Positions 20,901 to 33,533 of a stretch of 64,000 nt of DNA are shown here, one piece after another; within the stretch, counting starts at the first letter, position 1, and each line of letters opens with the position of its first letter. A program made the position numbers and the translations under genes. This DNA comes from Laetiporus sulphureus 93-53. Its lineage: Eukaryota > Basidiomycota > Agaricomycetes > Polyporales > Laetiporaceae. The notes below the pieces were generated by a model. That model had not been told where the DNA came from and searched no databases. It worked only from the letters and a program-made list of their open reading frames with translations. The stretch spans positions 507,489-571,488 of the forward strand of contig NW_024468522.1 in the NCBI RefSeq assembly GCF_001632365.1, written 5' to 3'.

Positions 20901-23900
20901 TGAGGATGTGGGACGTGTAGAGTCGGATTGAGCGAGCGACAATCGTGCTAGAACTGTTTTTACCTATCGACGGGTAAGGAATTTCATGCACTCTCCGTTC
21001 ATAGATCCTAATCATGACGAGCGGAAAGTAAACGATTGTACGTCCAAGACGCGTTACCAATAGACCAGATGGTTCCTTGCGCGCTACGACAAGATAATTG
21101 CACGTCCAGAAAGAAAGAACGTGCGTCTTGCGAAGCGGCGTCCGCAATAGAGTCCGGAGGAGCGGCCCAGCCAGCCAGGCAGAATTCCCTCGCGGTGCGG
21201 TTGCGGTACAGCAATACGGTAGCTTTCTGCGATGCGTATGCCGACTGCTACTGCAGGGAGCCGTGAGCGGGCGTAATCGGCAGATAGTGCCGTCGAAGTC
21301 GAAGCGTGCAAGCGTGCGTCTCGTTGCTTGTTGGCTCGGATTTAGATACCGGGGATGGTGGCCCAGTCGGAGTCCTTGCCAGCTTTGGGCAGCGTGCCTG
21401 GACGTCCATGGGAACGTGGTGGGTTTCTACTTCTTGATGTTTCTTGCGGCTATGGGATGGACAGTCGTGGAGACGTTCGGGTTAGGATACTTCAGGAGCT
21501 GTTCGTGACTACCCGCAACGCACGCGTGATAGGCATTATCCAACGTTGAAGGTAGGTCGACTGGCGAGTGGCAAATGGTGCTGGACGGAATGCGAAAGAA
21601 AGAGCTTGATGGAATACTTAGCCCCCAGACTGATCCGTGAGAGGACGACGATCAGCGAGAAGGAGCACTTGAGTAAGCGATTCTCGGGGGCACTTGCTGA
21701 TGTCATTACAGATCTTCCGCAGCCACTCGGGATTGAGCATTTCCGTTCAGCGTTCAGACTCGGAAAGGCTGGCTCCGACTGGGGAGCGAAACTTAGTCTC
21801 TGTCTCTGCGAGCACTTGAGCTTCTGGCGACCCGGAGATTCCATGGGCGACCGGAATATGGTCTGCCGATGTTGTTTGGCCGAGCGACGTGCGGGCCGGC
21901 GATTTATCATACTCCGCTCGTTGCGAAGGATCGACGTCTCCAGATTCAGGATTGATGCTATCTGAGACCGGTCAGAGAGGAGAGACAGACAAGTGGAAAT
22001 ATCATTTGGCCAAGCAGTGGATGAATCGGTATGAACATACGCTTGCCGCGTAGGATTATTATTTTTTTGGGTGAGGTCGGTCAGAAACGGAAGACTCCCG
22101 ACTCCGGACTTCGGTTGCTGCACGAAGCTAATAATGATTCGGAGGAAGAGTCTGTACACGTCTGTACAGTCTTCTTCGCCTGAGAACAAACGCTGACGCT
22201 TGCAAATAGTCTCCATTGTTAGCAAGGCGACGGCGTAACTTACCGTATCGATGGTTGGCTGTACTGCACCAGGCTGAATATCGGTGCTATGGCAGCCATC
22301 GATTGATGTGGATATGCATCGCCAGTGACGTCAAAATCCGAGGGATTAGTGAGGATCCTCGCACGGTAGGATGAACTTGCTCGATAATACAGGATGGGGA
22401 TCGCAGTCCCATGCGCAAGATCTTACAGTGGGAGACTCTGTAAGCTGGGAACGCAGGCACCGCCATCGAGCCACCAAGCGAATAGACGCTGAATAGGAAG
22501 CAGTTCAGGCAGATAGCGGTCTTCAAAAAGCCTCTTGGGATGTATTCGATCCGTGACCCATGCAGCCGCGCTCACGATGCAGAATCGATGGCGACGAGTG
22601 AACGAGGAATATTCTGGACGCTAGTCGATGTTCTTGTAGCGACGATGCTGACCTTGAGAGGCTTGTAAGACATGATGTCACACACACTTGGTAGCCGCTG
22701 ATGAAATTGAACCAGCGTCGGAGGAGAGCAAGGGGGAGAACCTCGGTCGGACGAACCCCGAACAGTGATCTTCATATTCATTTCGGGCAGAGACAATGTG
22801 AACGCACCAGAATCAAGGAAGCGATACCTATTTAATCTTCGTAGCCCATCGATGGGTGCATAAGATCCTTTGAGGACGAAACAATGAAGCCATTTAGAGT
22901 ATCGCAGAGATGTTTGGGAGCTGCATATCTCCGCACAAAATGCTCCATCACGAACCTACCGATTAAGGACGCAGTGCTTAGAAATCGCCAGTTCCCAGCA
23001 TCAAAAGATACGGCACTTTCGCTAGTCCGACGCCACACGGTGTGGATTCCTGTGCAGCAGAAGGTGGATAGACGCATGCCGTGCAAATACCATTGAAGTT
23101 GCAGGCACGAAGAAGACGAAGTTGACGACGCGAGGGTGGAACGCGGGGTATTTGGACTAGCCTGTCTCGTGAACGCGGGGTAATCGATGGCTCCGCACTC
23201 CTGGTCATGGAACAGATTCAGTCAATGTTGTCGATCTCGGATCCTGAACAGGGCGTAGATCTTGTCGCAAGTCAGCGATTCGCGAACGTACAATGCATCA
23301 GGCTCGGTCATACGGAGATGTGCGCCGAACAATCACTCGCGCTGCAGCCTCCTGTGCTACGCGCATGGCGGTTGTGTAGATGAGCGTTGTCCCGGTTCAA
23401 CGCGGCCATCGCTGAGGAGTCTCGCGATGCAGCGAAAAGTTAAGCGGAACTGAGTTTGCTGCTTTAGCACCAGGTTCCAAGGGTGTTTGTCTCGTGAAGC
23501 TGCTAATAAGCGTGGTGAACGTCTAACGTAGATGCACGGGGATTGAGACCCGAAATCATTGCCACAAGGTGCTAGTGAGGATGCTGAAGGAACACTGCTG
23601 CAGCTTAGCGGGTAAGCAGTAACACCACCGACGAATGTCCGGAGATACTTGGAGAATGCCAGTGAACATATGAAGGGATCATCCGTAGTCAATGTGTTGA
23701 CTGTTCCGGCTCATGGATCCTGGGTTGATTGCAGTTTCGCCTAGATTTTAGCAAGCATAGACTCCGAATCGTTCTGTTCACAGCTGAATGAGGGCTGGAG
23801 AAAAAAGCATGCCCTGGCATGAACACTTGTCGGAAACACAATCATCACGTATGCATGCACGATCATGTGATCGTGAGGGCGGCACTTGCATGGTTTAACC

Positions 23901-24609
23901 TCACCCGGGCTCGTTCAACACACTCTACATGGGCTAAGATCTCTCTCGCGACCGGGGACAGAAATTTCTACTGCCGGGACAAAGGTAGAATGTTCGTTGT
24001 TCCCTGGGCTGAGCTTATGATGCTTTAATCCGCTTGCCGTCACCAGAAAAAACAGTAAGTTCGTTCGGAAAACTGCCAGGCGGGCCATATCCTTGTTTAA
24101 ACTTATCTCTCAGGGGTCGGCGGCTTCTTATTGTGTGTTTATTGGCTTGTACAAGCCAAAATCATCGAGAACAGGTCGAAGAGCAGGTTCTTGAGCCACA
24201 AGTCGATTTGAGGTTTCCTGATGCATGATGCATGAATAGACGCGTACGCGTGTGTGGCTGAAAGAAAGTCTTACCATGAGCGCTCGTCCTAGGGCGCTTC
24301 AACTGCTATGAGGCTCCCGTCATTTGCAACGTGAGGCACCTGAAATTACATTGCCTGCTCGAGAAATTAGGTATTGGCCTTATTTCCCTCACTACATAAA
24401 CACTCATGCTGCGTCGGTTTCAAAGTGTGCAGGGAGCTAGCATCCTCGAAGATAGCGCGCGACTGTTTCTCAGCGCCTCCTACAGAATGCGGAAATCGCA
24501 CGACCGACGATAATCGGTAGTTCCCATTTGCCACGCGGCAGACACGCGGTATATATGCCCTGCAGGCCACGTTCTCCTCTCTTCAACCGTCTTCCAGCAC
24601 GTCAAGGAT

Positions 24610-26219
24610 ATGGAGTATACGTGCACTTCCTGCCCGATGCCTCGGAGCTTTGCGGCTTTCTTTTCCTATGTACAGCACGCAAAGGATATGCCAGGCCATA
24701 CGATTCCGCCCCATACGCAATGCAGTTATTGTGTTCAGGCCTTTGAAACGGAGGTATTATTCAACTACTTCATTGAGAAGCCCCGAAACGTACTCAGTCT
24801 GGCGTGAATCAGGCTGCTCTTGCCGCGGTACCATCTTGCTTTCGCTGTCTGTAGTTCAGGACTGAGCTTTGGACTATTTGGCAGCACATGCCGAAGGCTC
24901 ACGCCCTTTGTCCTGTATGCGGGTCTGTGTTCAAGAAAGCTAGCACTCTTGCTGCCGTACGTCAATGCCATCTTCATTATTGATGAGATATTTGTTGAGA
25001 TGTTGTCCATCAGCACGTCGCAATTGCTCACCCAAAGAGTACTGCTAATGAATCGTCTGTAGGGGTCCCTACATCGTTGGGCCCGGTGTGTGCCCTATCT
25101 TATTCCGTCTATTGTTCCTCGGCTGATGACGGCCTGCGCACTGCTGCTCAGCCTGTTGCAAGCACGACATCGGCGACTGCCTCACGGGAATTGCAAGAGG
25201 AAACCCCTCGGGTGTCATTGCCCGTTGCAGCAGCTCGGAGCGATGGCTATGTACCGAGCATCGTAGCATCTGATTCGCAGAACACTGTGGTATGTGTAGT
25301 TATAGTTATATTACATTTGCCGAGTCCTAATTGCTAACGCGCATATGTCCCTTTGTGAAGGATGCTGAAAAGGCTCAACAAGGCGAACAAGCTCTTCGTG
25401 GTGGATCTGAGCCTTCCACACGGTCCGCATCCCCTGCAAGGTCGTCAAAGGTTCCTACATCATCTCTCGGTTAGTAAAGGCATTGTGAGCATGGAAACAT
25501 GTGTCTCACGATAGATTTCTAGTTCTTTATGGATTCACGCAGAGGTCACCTTCAGCGGCAGTACAGACGGGCTCTGAGGGTGGCTCTGAGCACGTAAGGT
25601 AGGCGATTTCTTGATGAATTCAATGCAACTGTCGTTCGTAACTCACTCTTATACAGCGTGAATCTGAGGTCCTCCTCGCGACCAGCTAGCGTCATGAGTG
25701 TCTCGTCAGTGGCGAGCTCGAGCCTCACCTCCGAAAGCATCTCGAGCACGCCGACGCTCTCTCCCAAACCCAGGGAGCCTACGCCTTTGGATCCTCCGGC
25801 GATGTGGTCAGGCGAAAGCGTCGAGCCTCCTGAAGAGCCGTACATGTTCCCGCAGCCGTTTCATACAATCTCCACGGCTGCGGCCACTGAGAAAGCGGCC
25901 TCGACTGTCAATAGCACCCAATCACCTCTTTCCCATGTTCTCCAGTCTAACAGCAGTACGACGCCACGGCCTGAATCGACGCCGTTGGTTGATTCCGGAG
26001 ACTTGTCCTGGCATTGCAGGAGCTGCTTGAAGAACCCGTGTGAGGATCCCACTGCGACGATGTGTGGCCATATATTCTGTCATGGGTGAGTTGCAGTCCG
26101 ACCCTTGAGGCATGGTAGTTGATTTGTGCTTCAGTTGTATTATCAAGGAGCTTGCGACGCACATGCATTGCCCGGCTTGCAAGAAGGTGATGTTACTGAG
26201 GCTGGACGTGAACTCGTAA
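24610..26219 (+). CDS. C2H2 zinc-finger / C-terminal RING (C3HC4) protein
   Basis: Seven exons: 24610-24753, 24855-24956, 25014-25289, 25361-25469, 25523-25598, 25657-26085, 26135-26219, joining in frame to 406 residues. Three C2H2-like fingers lie at the N-terminus: C5/C8/H23/H30, C38/C41/H59/H64 and C67/C70/H83/H88. The second and third are completed only by the chosen splices, which supports the model. A Ser/Pro/Thr-rich disordered middle follows. The C-terminus is a C3HC4 RING: C356, C359, C372, H374, C377, C380, C391, C394. RING proteins usually act as E3 ubiquitin ligases; the substrate is unknown. A 66-bp GTGTGT...CTCAG segment inside exon 3 could be a further in-frame intron. It converges with the CHAT gene to the right, and a decayed copy of its last exons is at 53700-53917. 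Confidence 0.8.
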
Positions 26220-26655
26220 TTAGCAGACCCCGAGTATCGATGAGGCATCTAGTCAATTGAGGATGTACTTATAATCGACAGTTCTTGATTTCAGCGTGGC
26301 TCAGATCTTCGAGCCATTATTCATGAAAAAGCAAACGATCTGTATTTTCCTTGGCGGTACGTGCTGTCTACTTTGTCCGATAAAACCTACATCACTTTGC
26401 CGCCCTGTAGGTGGGACTGAACAGGCGGCTGCCTTCCTTTGAGCTAGCAGGCATCCCACTTGCAACAACAGACAGCGCAGAAGTGGCTTTAGCAATATAA
26501 ACAGGCAGGAAATCATAAAACATTATGTTTCAGGTTGTCACGTCTAAATAACACACACAAATGTTCCATAGAAGCAAAAGCTTGATACAAGGGGTGCTGA
26601 GAACATACAACGAAAAAAACCATGAGCGGAACGTTCAACGACCGTGTCATTTTTG
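26220..26655. other. Short convergent intergenic region
   Basis: Separates the 3' ends of the RING gene (+) and CHAT gene A (-). No further gene or RNA seen. Confidence 0.6.
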
Positions 26656-29600
26656 TCAGATTCCCATGTGAACGAAAGGTACCCAGTTCAGAAGCGGTTT
26701 ACCTTGCTCGCGAAGATTCTTCGTGGCGATGTGCAGAGCATACGCTGCATCGGCTGCATCCGGCTGCTTATCTCTGAACAGGTGGGCATATACGTCGTCT
26801 GCCACCTGGGGGGCATCACTATCCATGATAGACCACATCGTCGCGACCACACCGCGATAGCCAGCAAAGTGCATCCCGGCTGCAAGATGCACAGCTTCTT
26901 CCTTGAGCGCCTCCGTATTCGTGGCGGTTTGGCAGGCAGAGAGGAACGCAAATTCGGCGTGGGGGAGGGACAATGACATGATCTGCGATAACGTCAATCG
27001 TGAGCTCCCCGCAAGCAACAATGCACCTTGTGTCGGGTTGTGCACATCTTGAACGCCATGACATGCAAAATGAACCCAACTAGATTCTTTCATGGCCTTC
27101 ACGACCTCCTCGATGGTAGCGGCGTCCTCCTCCAGTCGTACGGACGTGAATTCTCCGATACGCTTCCCGATAACATCGAGCTCACGGTGTGTTTCTGGAA
27201 TAGGACACTGCCCATGGGCGAACGGTTGCGCAACGGTCAGCATCATGGATTGACTCGGAACACTTCTATGGCGACCATTGATCAGGGCGGTGAGCGTGGG
27301 CGTGTATGATGATATGACAAAATCGTGCAGTTTGGAATCTTCCTTAGATGAACCATAAATGCCTGCAGCATGGATAGGAAGAAATGTAAGAGGGCCTGTT
27401 GGGCACCACCAGATTCGAGTGAGTTCATAAGATTCATGCGCTGATCGAGACTGTAATAGTGAACTCAGTACTCATAATTGAATGTACAGAACAAGGAGAG
27501 GTGACCTACCGAAATAGCTAGGCTGTCTAGAACTGGTTTCACCACATGAAGCCAAAGCTCAGATAGAATGTGCTTGAGGACTGCTTCAGGGCTTCCCGAT
27601 GGATCGTGCCAGTCAGCCAAAACCATGTCAGCCTTCCGGTCCGCATCTAAGCCGGCCCAGTAATCATTGCTTCTGACGTGGACTCCACGACTGCTATGCA
27701 GCAATTGGAAGTTGCTATATTCGATCCCGTGGAAAGACACCACATCGTTCGGGATGCAGGTGGAGAGCAATCGGCATAATTCTTCAGCTTTTAGGAACGA
27801 AAAGTTGTCCAACGGTACGTGCATGACTTCATCCAAATCCGGAAGCAGAATGAGGGCATCGCAACGTAGGAAACCAACATTCACCGTAACCACTGGACCA
27901 CCACTCGCTGCCGGGAGCAGTTCTAACAAGGTCTTAGGCAACATGAATGTCTCAAATCCCTCCAAGGTCCGAACTCTTTGGACGAGTTGTTCTCTCTGGT
28001 AAGCGATTTCATGAGTAGAGATTCGGTCCAATTGGGAAGAGGGTCCCTTGATGCGCTCTTCATCATCGCAAATCCGCATCGCCTCCAACGCCTTGGACAA
28101 ACGTTCAAGCTCCACTGCGAGATCAGGATAGGCTTCCTTTAGGTCATCCACTGGTGTGCGGAGTTGAAGCATCTGGCCCCATATGATAGACCTTCCTTGC
28201 TCTAGCCATTCGAGTGCTAAACCAGGTCTTCCATCATGTATGGCAGCAGCCGCCGCCTCTAAGACATACTGTCCAATGTTGGTCAGGAGACGTTGGCTAT
28301 CTGCTATGGATAGCCCAAGCCAGGTCATCTGAGGCAATAGTTCCATCGCGATGGAATGCGGCTCCAGTGATTCAGGACAGCCGTAGAATCCACGTTCACA
28401 CATGGCCCACTGGCAACAGCTGATGAATCTATCGACCGCGCTGCCTGAGCTTGACCGTGCAGCCCTAGAATAATGCAACATGGCTTTGTGCACATCCTGA
28501 ATATCACCGAATTGTTGGAAGCAAACGAAGAGACCTTGAGCTAAAGCAATTGAGAATGTCGCTTCATGGAAGTCATTATCTGGTATCAGCTTGAGGGCCC
28601 TCTCCAGGACCGACGTTGCTCGGTCGATATCATTCCTTTGGTGCAGTGCTTCAAACCGTATCATGAGTGAGATGCCAAGCCCTCCGAGATACTTGTATAG
28701 TTCAGAATGCTCGTCTGAGTCTGCCGCAATATTGATTGCATCTTCCCACAACTGCACGGATCTCTCGATGTCCGTGTCATTTCCTGACTGGCTGTATCGC
28801 CAAGCAAGTACCTCCGCCAGTACTAGGAGTACGTCTTTATGGCATTGTTCAATCGGCTCAACTCGCTGGGTTTCCTCCACTAGCTCGATAGCTTCATTCA
28901 TGTCAGAAACATCATAGCTGTACCGGTAACGCAGCGTCTTTGCATGGGCAAGTTTAACTTGTGCCCTCCGCAGCTGTGTATGATCACTCGACATAGACTT
29001 TATTACATCCTCGAAAACCCGGATCGATTCATCGAGGTCACCGACGTCGCGGACCCAATGATGGCGTACCCAGAGCGCATTGCCATAGTCGACCGAGAAT
29101 TTCGAATACTCGGGGTCTTCCCGTGGTGTCAACCGAGTAGCAGTTGCCAACAGCCGAACTGCTTCGTTAATATCACTGTGACTGCTACGAGCGCGCTGGA
29201 AGGCGTCAACTAGCGAAGTGCCGAGGGTGTGGATCAAGGGGACTTTGTCCGCGATATCGTCCGCAACGAGCTGAATAGCTTCGTGAATCAAAGCGATGCA
29301 TTTGCGAGCCCGGGCGGCGTGTTCGAAATCCGGCATCTCGCGAAGACATGTGCAATAGTTGGCGAGGTGCCAAGGCTTTGACGGATCACTATCTGGAGTG
29401 AGCTGCACACAACGCTCCCAGAACTGTGCAGCCTTCTCAAGATCAGCGGGGTCGTGCGAGTGGTCCTGGAAGCGCCTGTGCAATGAGTGGGCATACCATC
29501 GTAGAATGTTCGCATTGTAGGGATAAAGTCGAACGGCAACTGCAAGCATCGAGCAGAGACACCTCAGATCACCATCACCGTCACGCTCAAAAAGCAAACG

Positions 29601-30637
29601 TGCCAGTTCTTGCAGAGATAGAGGCACGTCAGCGTCCTCCTCCGGACACCACTCTACCGCATCCGCGAATATTCGAATGGCACTGTCAAGGTCAGATCGG
29701 TCACGAGAGATACGGTAGGCGTCAGAGAACGCAAAGCCCAGTGCATTTAGCATTCGCACGGTGATTCCGCTGTGGTTAATTGTTCGCAGGTATTGAAGTC
29801 CATCGTATAATATCGTAAGCTTGTCGCGATCAATTGACTTCTCCTCCTCCATCTGGTCGGATATGATCTTGCGACATGCAGCAAGACCTATTTCGCCGAG
29901 CGCGATCGCTAATCGAGCAGAGAATGCTCAGAATTTATGAGAACGTATGCATTATGACTCACATACCTAGACTCTCTCCATTGGTTATTTTCAAGGCTCT
30001 GACAGGCGCCCAATTGTGACGAGACTTAGACTTCGATGCGCGAAATGTTACTTCGAACGAGGGCAGTGTACTCAGCACGTCCGTTATCTCGCAAAAAGTC
30101 ACTTCTATAGAGACCGTGTTGATACCAACGCATATGAGCTATTTATAGCACTTACCTGGTCCATTCTTCTCAGCCAGGTGAAGATAAATGGAGTTTACAA
30201 TTATAGCCAAGGAAGCAATCTTCTCAGATACTCCTTGTGCGTTTTCCCGGAGGACCTCAACAGAGAATGATGGCACATAGGAAGGTCTGAGAATTAAATC
30301 TGAACTGCCGGCACCTCATCAGACATATCATTGTAACGCACATTTCAATCACGTCCTCAAAACTCCAGAAGTTTGCTTTGTGTGGTTCTCTCTCTGCCGC
30401 TTCTGTCTGTCCAATAATTACATCGTCGATTACGACCCGAATGGATAGCCGCGCGTTGACAAGAGTATTCGTTCCTTTGTCAGACAGTGGCTTGACGACA
30501 AAAGCTGTGCAGTACATTCAGTATGATATCTCACGTCTATGCAGTTGCAAACCTTCAAGGAGAAATTCCAGTCTGTCACAAGACATCAATATTCATTGTG
30601 CGTCACATTATATGGAAACCTACAGCTCGGAATCCAT
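26656..30637 (-). CDS. TPR-CHAT caspase-like protease (gene A)
   Basis: Seven exons: 30637-30624, 30572-30553 (20 nt), 30504-30342, 30286-30156, 30104-29967, 29908-27510, 27450-26656; total 1219 residues. Each boundary is GT-AG and matches the paralogue at 33534-37600. The N-terminal ~120 residues are beta-rich and C2-like (ARLSIRVVIDDVIIGQTEAAE...VPSFSVEVLREN); that assignment is weak. Residues ~160-900 are helical repeats of TPR type (for example AIRIFADAVEWCPEEDADVP). The last ~300 residues are a CHAT domain with both catalytic residues: His1086 in VHFACHG and Cys1128 in FLSACQTA. CHAT proteases are caspase relatives; bacterial TPR-CHAT acts in CRISPR-linked defence. The ancestral start seems lost (ATA where gene B has ATG), so I start at the next in-frame ATG. 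A TATATATA lies at ~30979-30987. Confidence 0.85.
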
Positions 30638-31240
30638 GTTCAGCGCTGCGACGTTGACAAGAGATGTCTGAAATATCGAATCACGAACTCGTTCAAGTTG
30701 ACGTGCAGAAAATCGAGGATGCGGTTGAAGCCGTGAAGACGTTCGACAGTGACAGAAGAATGATTGAAAACGAGGAAAGTCGAATGAATTTGACAGTAGC
30801 TAGCGTGCAGGATAATTGACTGAGTTAGGAAGGCGAGAGGGTTAGACCAGAACACGGAAAGGAGACTTTGAAAGGCGTTCCGTATGATTTCGAAGGGGCT
30901 AGTAGCGACTGGACGGACGATTGATGATGTTGGGATTGACGAGAGATGCAATGAGGGAAGCGATGCATCAGATGGGTGGTATATATAGAGGATCACGCTA
31001 GTATGCGGCCTATCACAGCATGATACACGCGACTGTGGCCGTGCAACACTAGGATTCGGGATCGGGACGCGAGCGCTCTGATGATATGCTCTTCATCCTC
31101 TTTCAAATAACTATACTAGAAGCCCAATGTAGTTCATGAATGATCACATGTGAGCACAGTTGAAAGCTCACCATTGCGGTTTCTTAATTCTAGACTGAGG
31201 CATTGCGATACCAGTGGAAGAAATCGAGATCAATGCGACG

Positions 31241-31420
31241 ATGTCGGCATCCCGTCCCCGCGCTTCTCGCGCATCGATCACAGCCTTCGGAAGACTCACA
31301 GCTAAGCATTTCTTGGTCATCGTGCCCCGGCACGGCGAGACGCAAGCTGGTACGTTGCCTATCTGCTATTTCATGAGATTCAAGCTCGCAGTTGCACCAT
31401 TGCACCATCATCCCAAATAG
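31241..31420 (+). pseudogene. Possible histidine-phosphatase N-terminal fragment
   Basis: A short frame (59 codons from its ATG) encodes KHFLVIVPRHGETQAG. This resembles the first strand and catalytic RHGE motif of histidine phosphatases (phosphoglycerate mutase-like), whose usual form is LVRHGET. A splice donor (GTACGT) follows at 31350. I find no continuation before the assembly gap at 31951, so this is a first exon whose remainder is in the gap, a relic, or chance. Confidence 0.3.
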
Positions 31421-31950
31421 TTGACTAGTCCAACAAGCGACCAGCGAGTGTAAAAGCATCGCAGGACCCTTCAGCGCGGCGGTAACGGTGGCTTAACCAG
31501 ACATTTTATTTCCCTGAAACCCAAATGCAGACTGCTCAGCCTATATAGTGAAGGATCAACCATTCTTACCTTTTAAGCCGGTTGTCCAAAGTGTTCTAGC
31601 TATGCATGGAATCAATGCAAACTAGGGAAAGGGACTGATGGCTCCAGTTCACATACAACGCAATCAAACCATCATCCGAGAGGGCTGAACATTTCGACCG
31701 TGGCATGGTTGGCAAACCCAGAGTGATACACTACAAACTAAACTGCCAGTGCACGGACCGAGTCAAGTCAGATAGAATCTGCTAACCCCAGTGTTGACTC
31801 GCCGATGATGTCTTCGAGTACAGGATCGTGGAGTACAGGATCGTGAGTCACGGTAGTCTAGGAAATCGTGGTGCGGCAAGGGTGTTAGCCAGCCGGCACC
31901 TTCCCGTCTCATGGGCGCAATGGGAGTGAGAGGCTGGTGAGGCCACAAAC

Positions 31951-32740
31951 NNNNNNNNNNNNNNNNNNNNNNNNNNNNNNNNNNNNNNNNNNNNNNNNNN
32001 NNNNNNNNNNNNNNNNNNNNNNNNNNNNNNNNNNNNNNNNNNNNNNNNNNNNNNNNNNNNNNNNNNNNNNNNNNNNNNNNNNNNNNNNNNNNNNNNNNNN
32101 NNNNNNNNNNNNNNNNNNNNNNNNNNNNNNNNNNNNNNNNNNNNNNNNNNNNNNNNNNNNNNNNNNNNNNNNNNNNNNNNNNNNNNNNNNNNNNNNNNNN
32201 NNNNNNNNNNNNNNNNNNNNNNNNNNNNNNNNNNNNNNNNNNNNNNNNNNNNNNNNNNNNNNNNNNNNNNNNNNNNNNNNNNNNNNNNNNNNNNNNNNNN
32301 NNNNNNNNNNNNNNNNNNNNNNNNNNNNNNNNNNNNNNNNNNNNNNNNNNNNNNNNNNNNNNNNNNNNNNNNNNNNNNNNNNNNNNNNNNNNNNNNNNNN
32401 NNNNNNNNNNNNNNNNNNNNNNNNNNNNNNNNNNNNNNNNNNNNNNNNNNNNNNNNNNNNNNNNNNNNNNNNNNNNNNNNNNNNNNNNNNNNNNNNNNNN
32501 NNNNNNNNNNNNNNNNNNNNNNNNNNNNNNNNNNNNNNNNNNNNNNNNNNNNNNNNNNNNNNNNNNNNNNNNNNNNNNNNNNNNNNNNNNNNNNNNNNNN
32601 NNNNNNNNNNNNNNNNNNNNNNNNNNNNNNNNNNNNNNNNNNNNNNNNNNNNNNNNNNNNNNNNNNNNNNNNNNNNNNNNNNNNNNNNNNNNNNNNNNNN
32701 NNNNNNNNNNNNNNNNNNNNNNNNNNNNNNNNNNNNNNNN
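31951..32740. other. Assembly gap (790 N)
   Basis: Unsequenced bases. A gene lying between the two CHAT genes could be hidden here. Confidence 1.
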
Positions 32741-33533
32741 GCCTGCGACGCGTTTCAGCCATCGCTTGGCGCTCCTCCCTCCCGACGCGTTGAGCGCGTT
32801 CTACCGAAAGTGCCGTCGGTCGGCCACTTCCAACAGGTAGTGCCCGGCGGCTATTACGCATCAGGCTGGCTGGCTGCGAGTTCACACACAGGCGCCAAGG
32901 TCAAGGTACTACTAACCACCGCCTGGCACAATATTTACCTTCATATCTGCACCGTTGCACAATGCGGCACCACCGAGTCTAACTTTGTTCAATAGCGTTC
33001 ATTCATAATTCCGCGATGTGGTCTCAGTCTTCAGACCTTCCATCACGAACGAGCTCCTATCAGTGCGGCATGTCTTAAAAACCTTCTAAGTGGACGCATC
33101 AGTTATTCATGGAACGTGTGTGCAATCGTGGTACATGCAATGAAAGCTGATGATACAGCCAGCCAAAAATCGGATAGACAACGAATAGGCATGATTTACA
33201 TCATACCGTGCACATGCAGAATCTCCCCATAGAACGGAAGCGTTGCACTTACTGCAAGATATATTGAGAAGTGGAAGGCGAAGCTAGTCAGGTATATGAT
33301 GGATGCTAGATGAAGCTAGTAATTCAGCGGGCCATTGTACAATACCCACATCACAAGCAAGGGCCAAACCAAAGATAAGTGATGCATTCTACAATCTCTC
33401 GTTGCCCCCGTCAAACACCCATGTGAACAAAGCGGAGCTGACATTAGGATGGAATGAGTGGCTGCCAGGATGGGGCATGCCGTACATTTCAACTCCTACA
33501 TTCCCCATGCATCGATGCTATTCACATTCCACG

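Larger units (their letters stand above)
16254..24609. other. 8.4-kb region without a supportable gene
   Basis: From 16254 to about 19800 the DNA is GC-rich with strong strand asymmetry: pyrimidine-rich on the plus strand to about 17800, then G/T-rich. Long open frames here (for example 326 codons at 18233-19213) overlap others in all phases and encode Arg/Gly/Trp-rich sequence without motifs, so I do not call them. From 19800 to 24609 composition is balanced. The longest frame is 229 codons on the minus strand (21536-22225), unrecognised and unsupported. The start of the region must contain the promoter of the bHLH gene. Confidence 0.5.
30638..33533. other. Intergenic between CHAT paralogues, containing an assembly gap
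   Basis: Holds the probable promoter of gene A, the RHGET-containing fragment at 31241-31420 and a run of N. Open frames spanning the Ns are artefacts. The right part (32741-33533) has no recognisable gene. Confidence 0.6.

Noticed and set aside
21536..22225. 229-codon minus-strand frame
   Set aside because: No recognisable domain, opposed by a 139-codon plus frame; length is not exceptional for a 64-kb window.
31848..32995. Open frames of ~350 codons on both strands around 31.8-33.0 kb
   Set aside because: They run through 790 unsequenced bases and have no real coding content.
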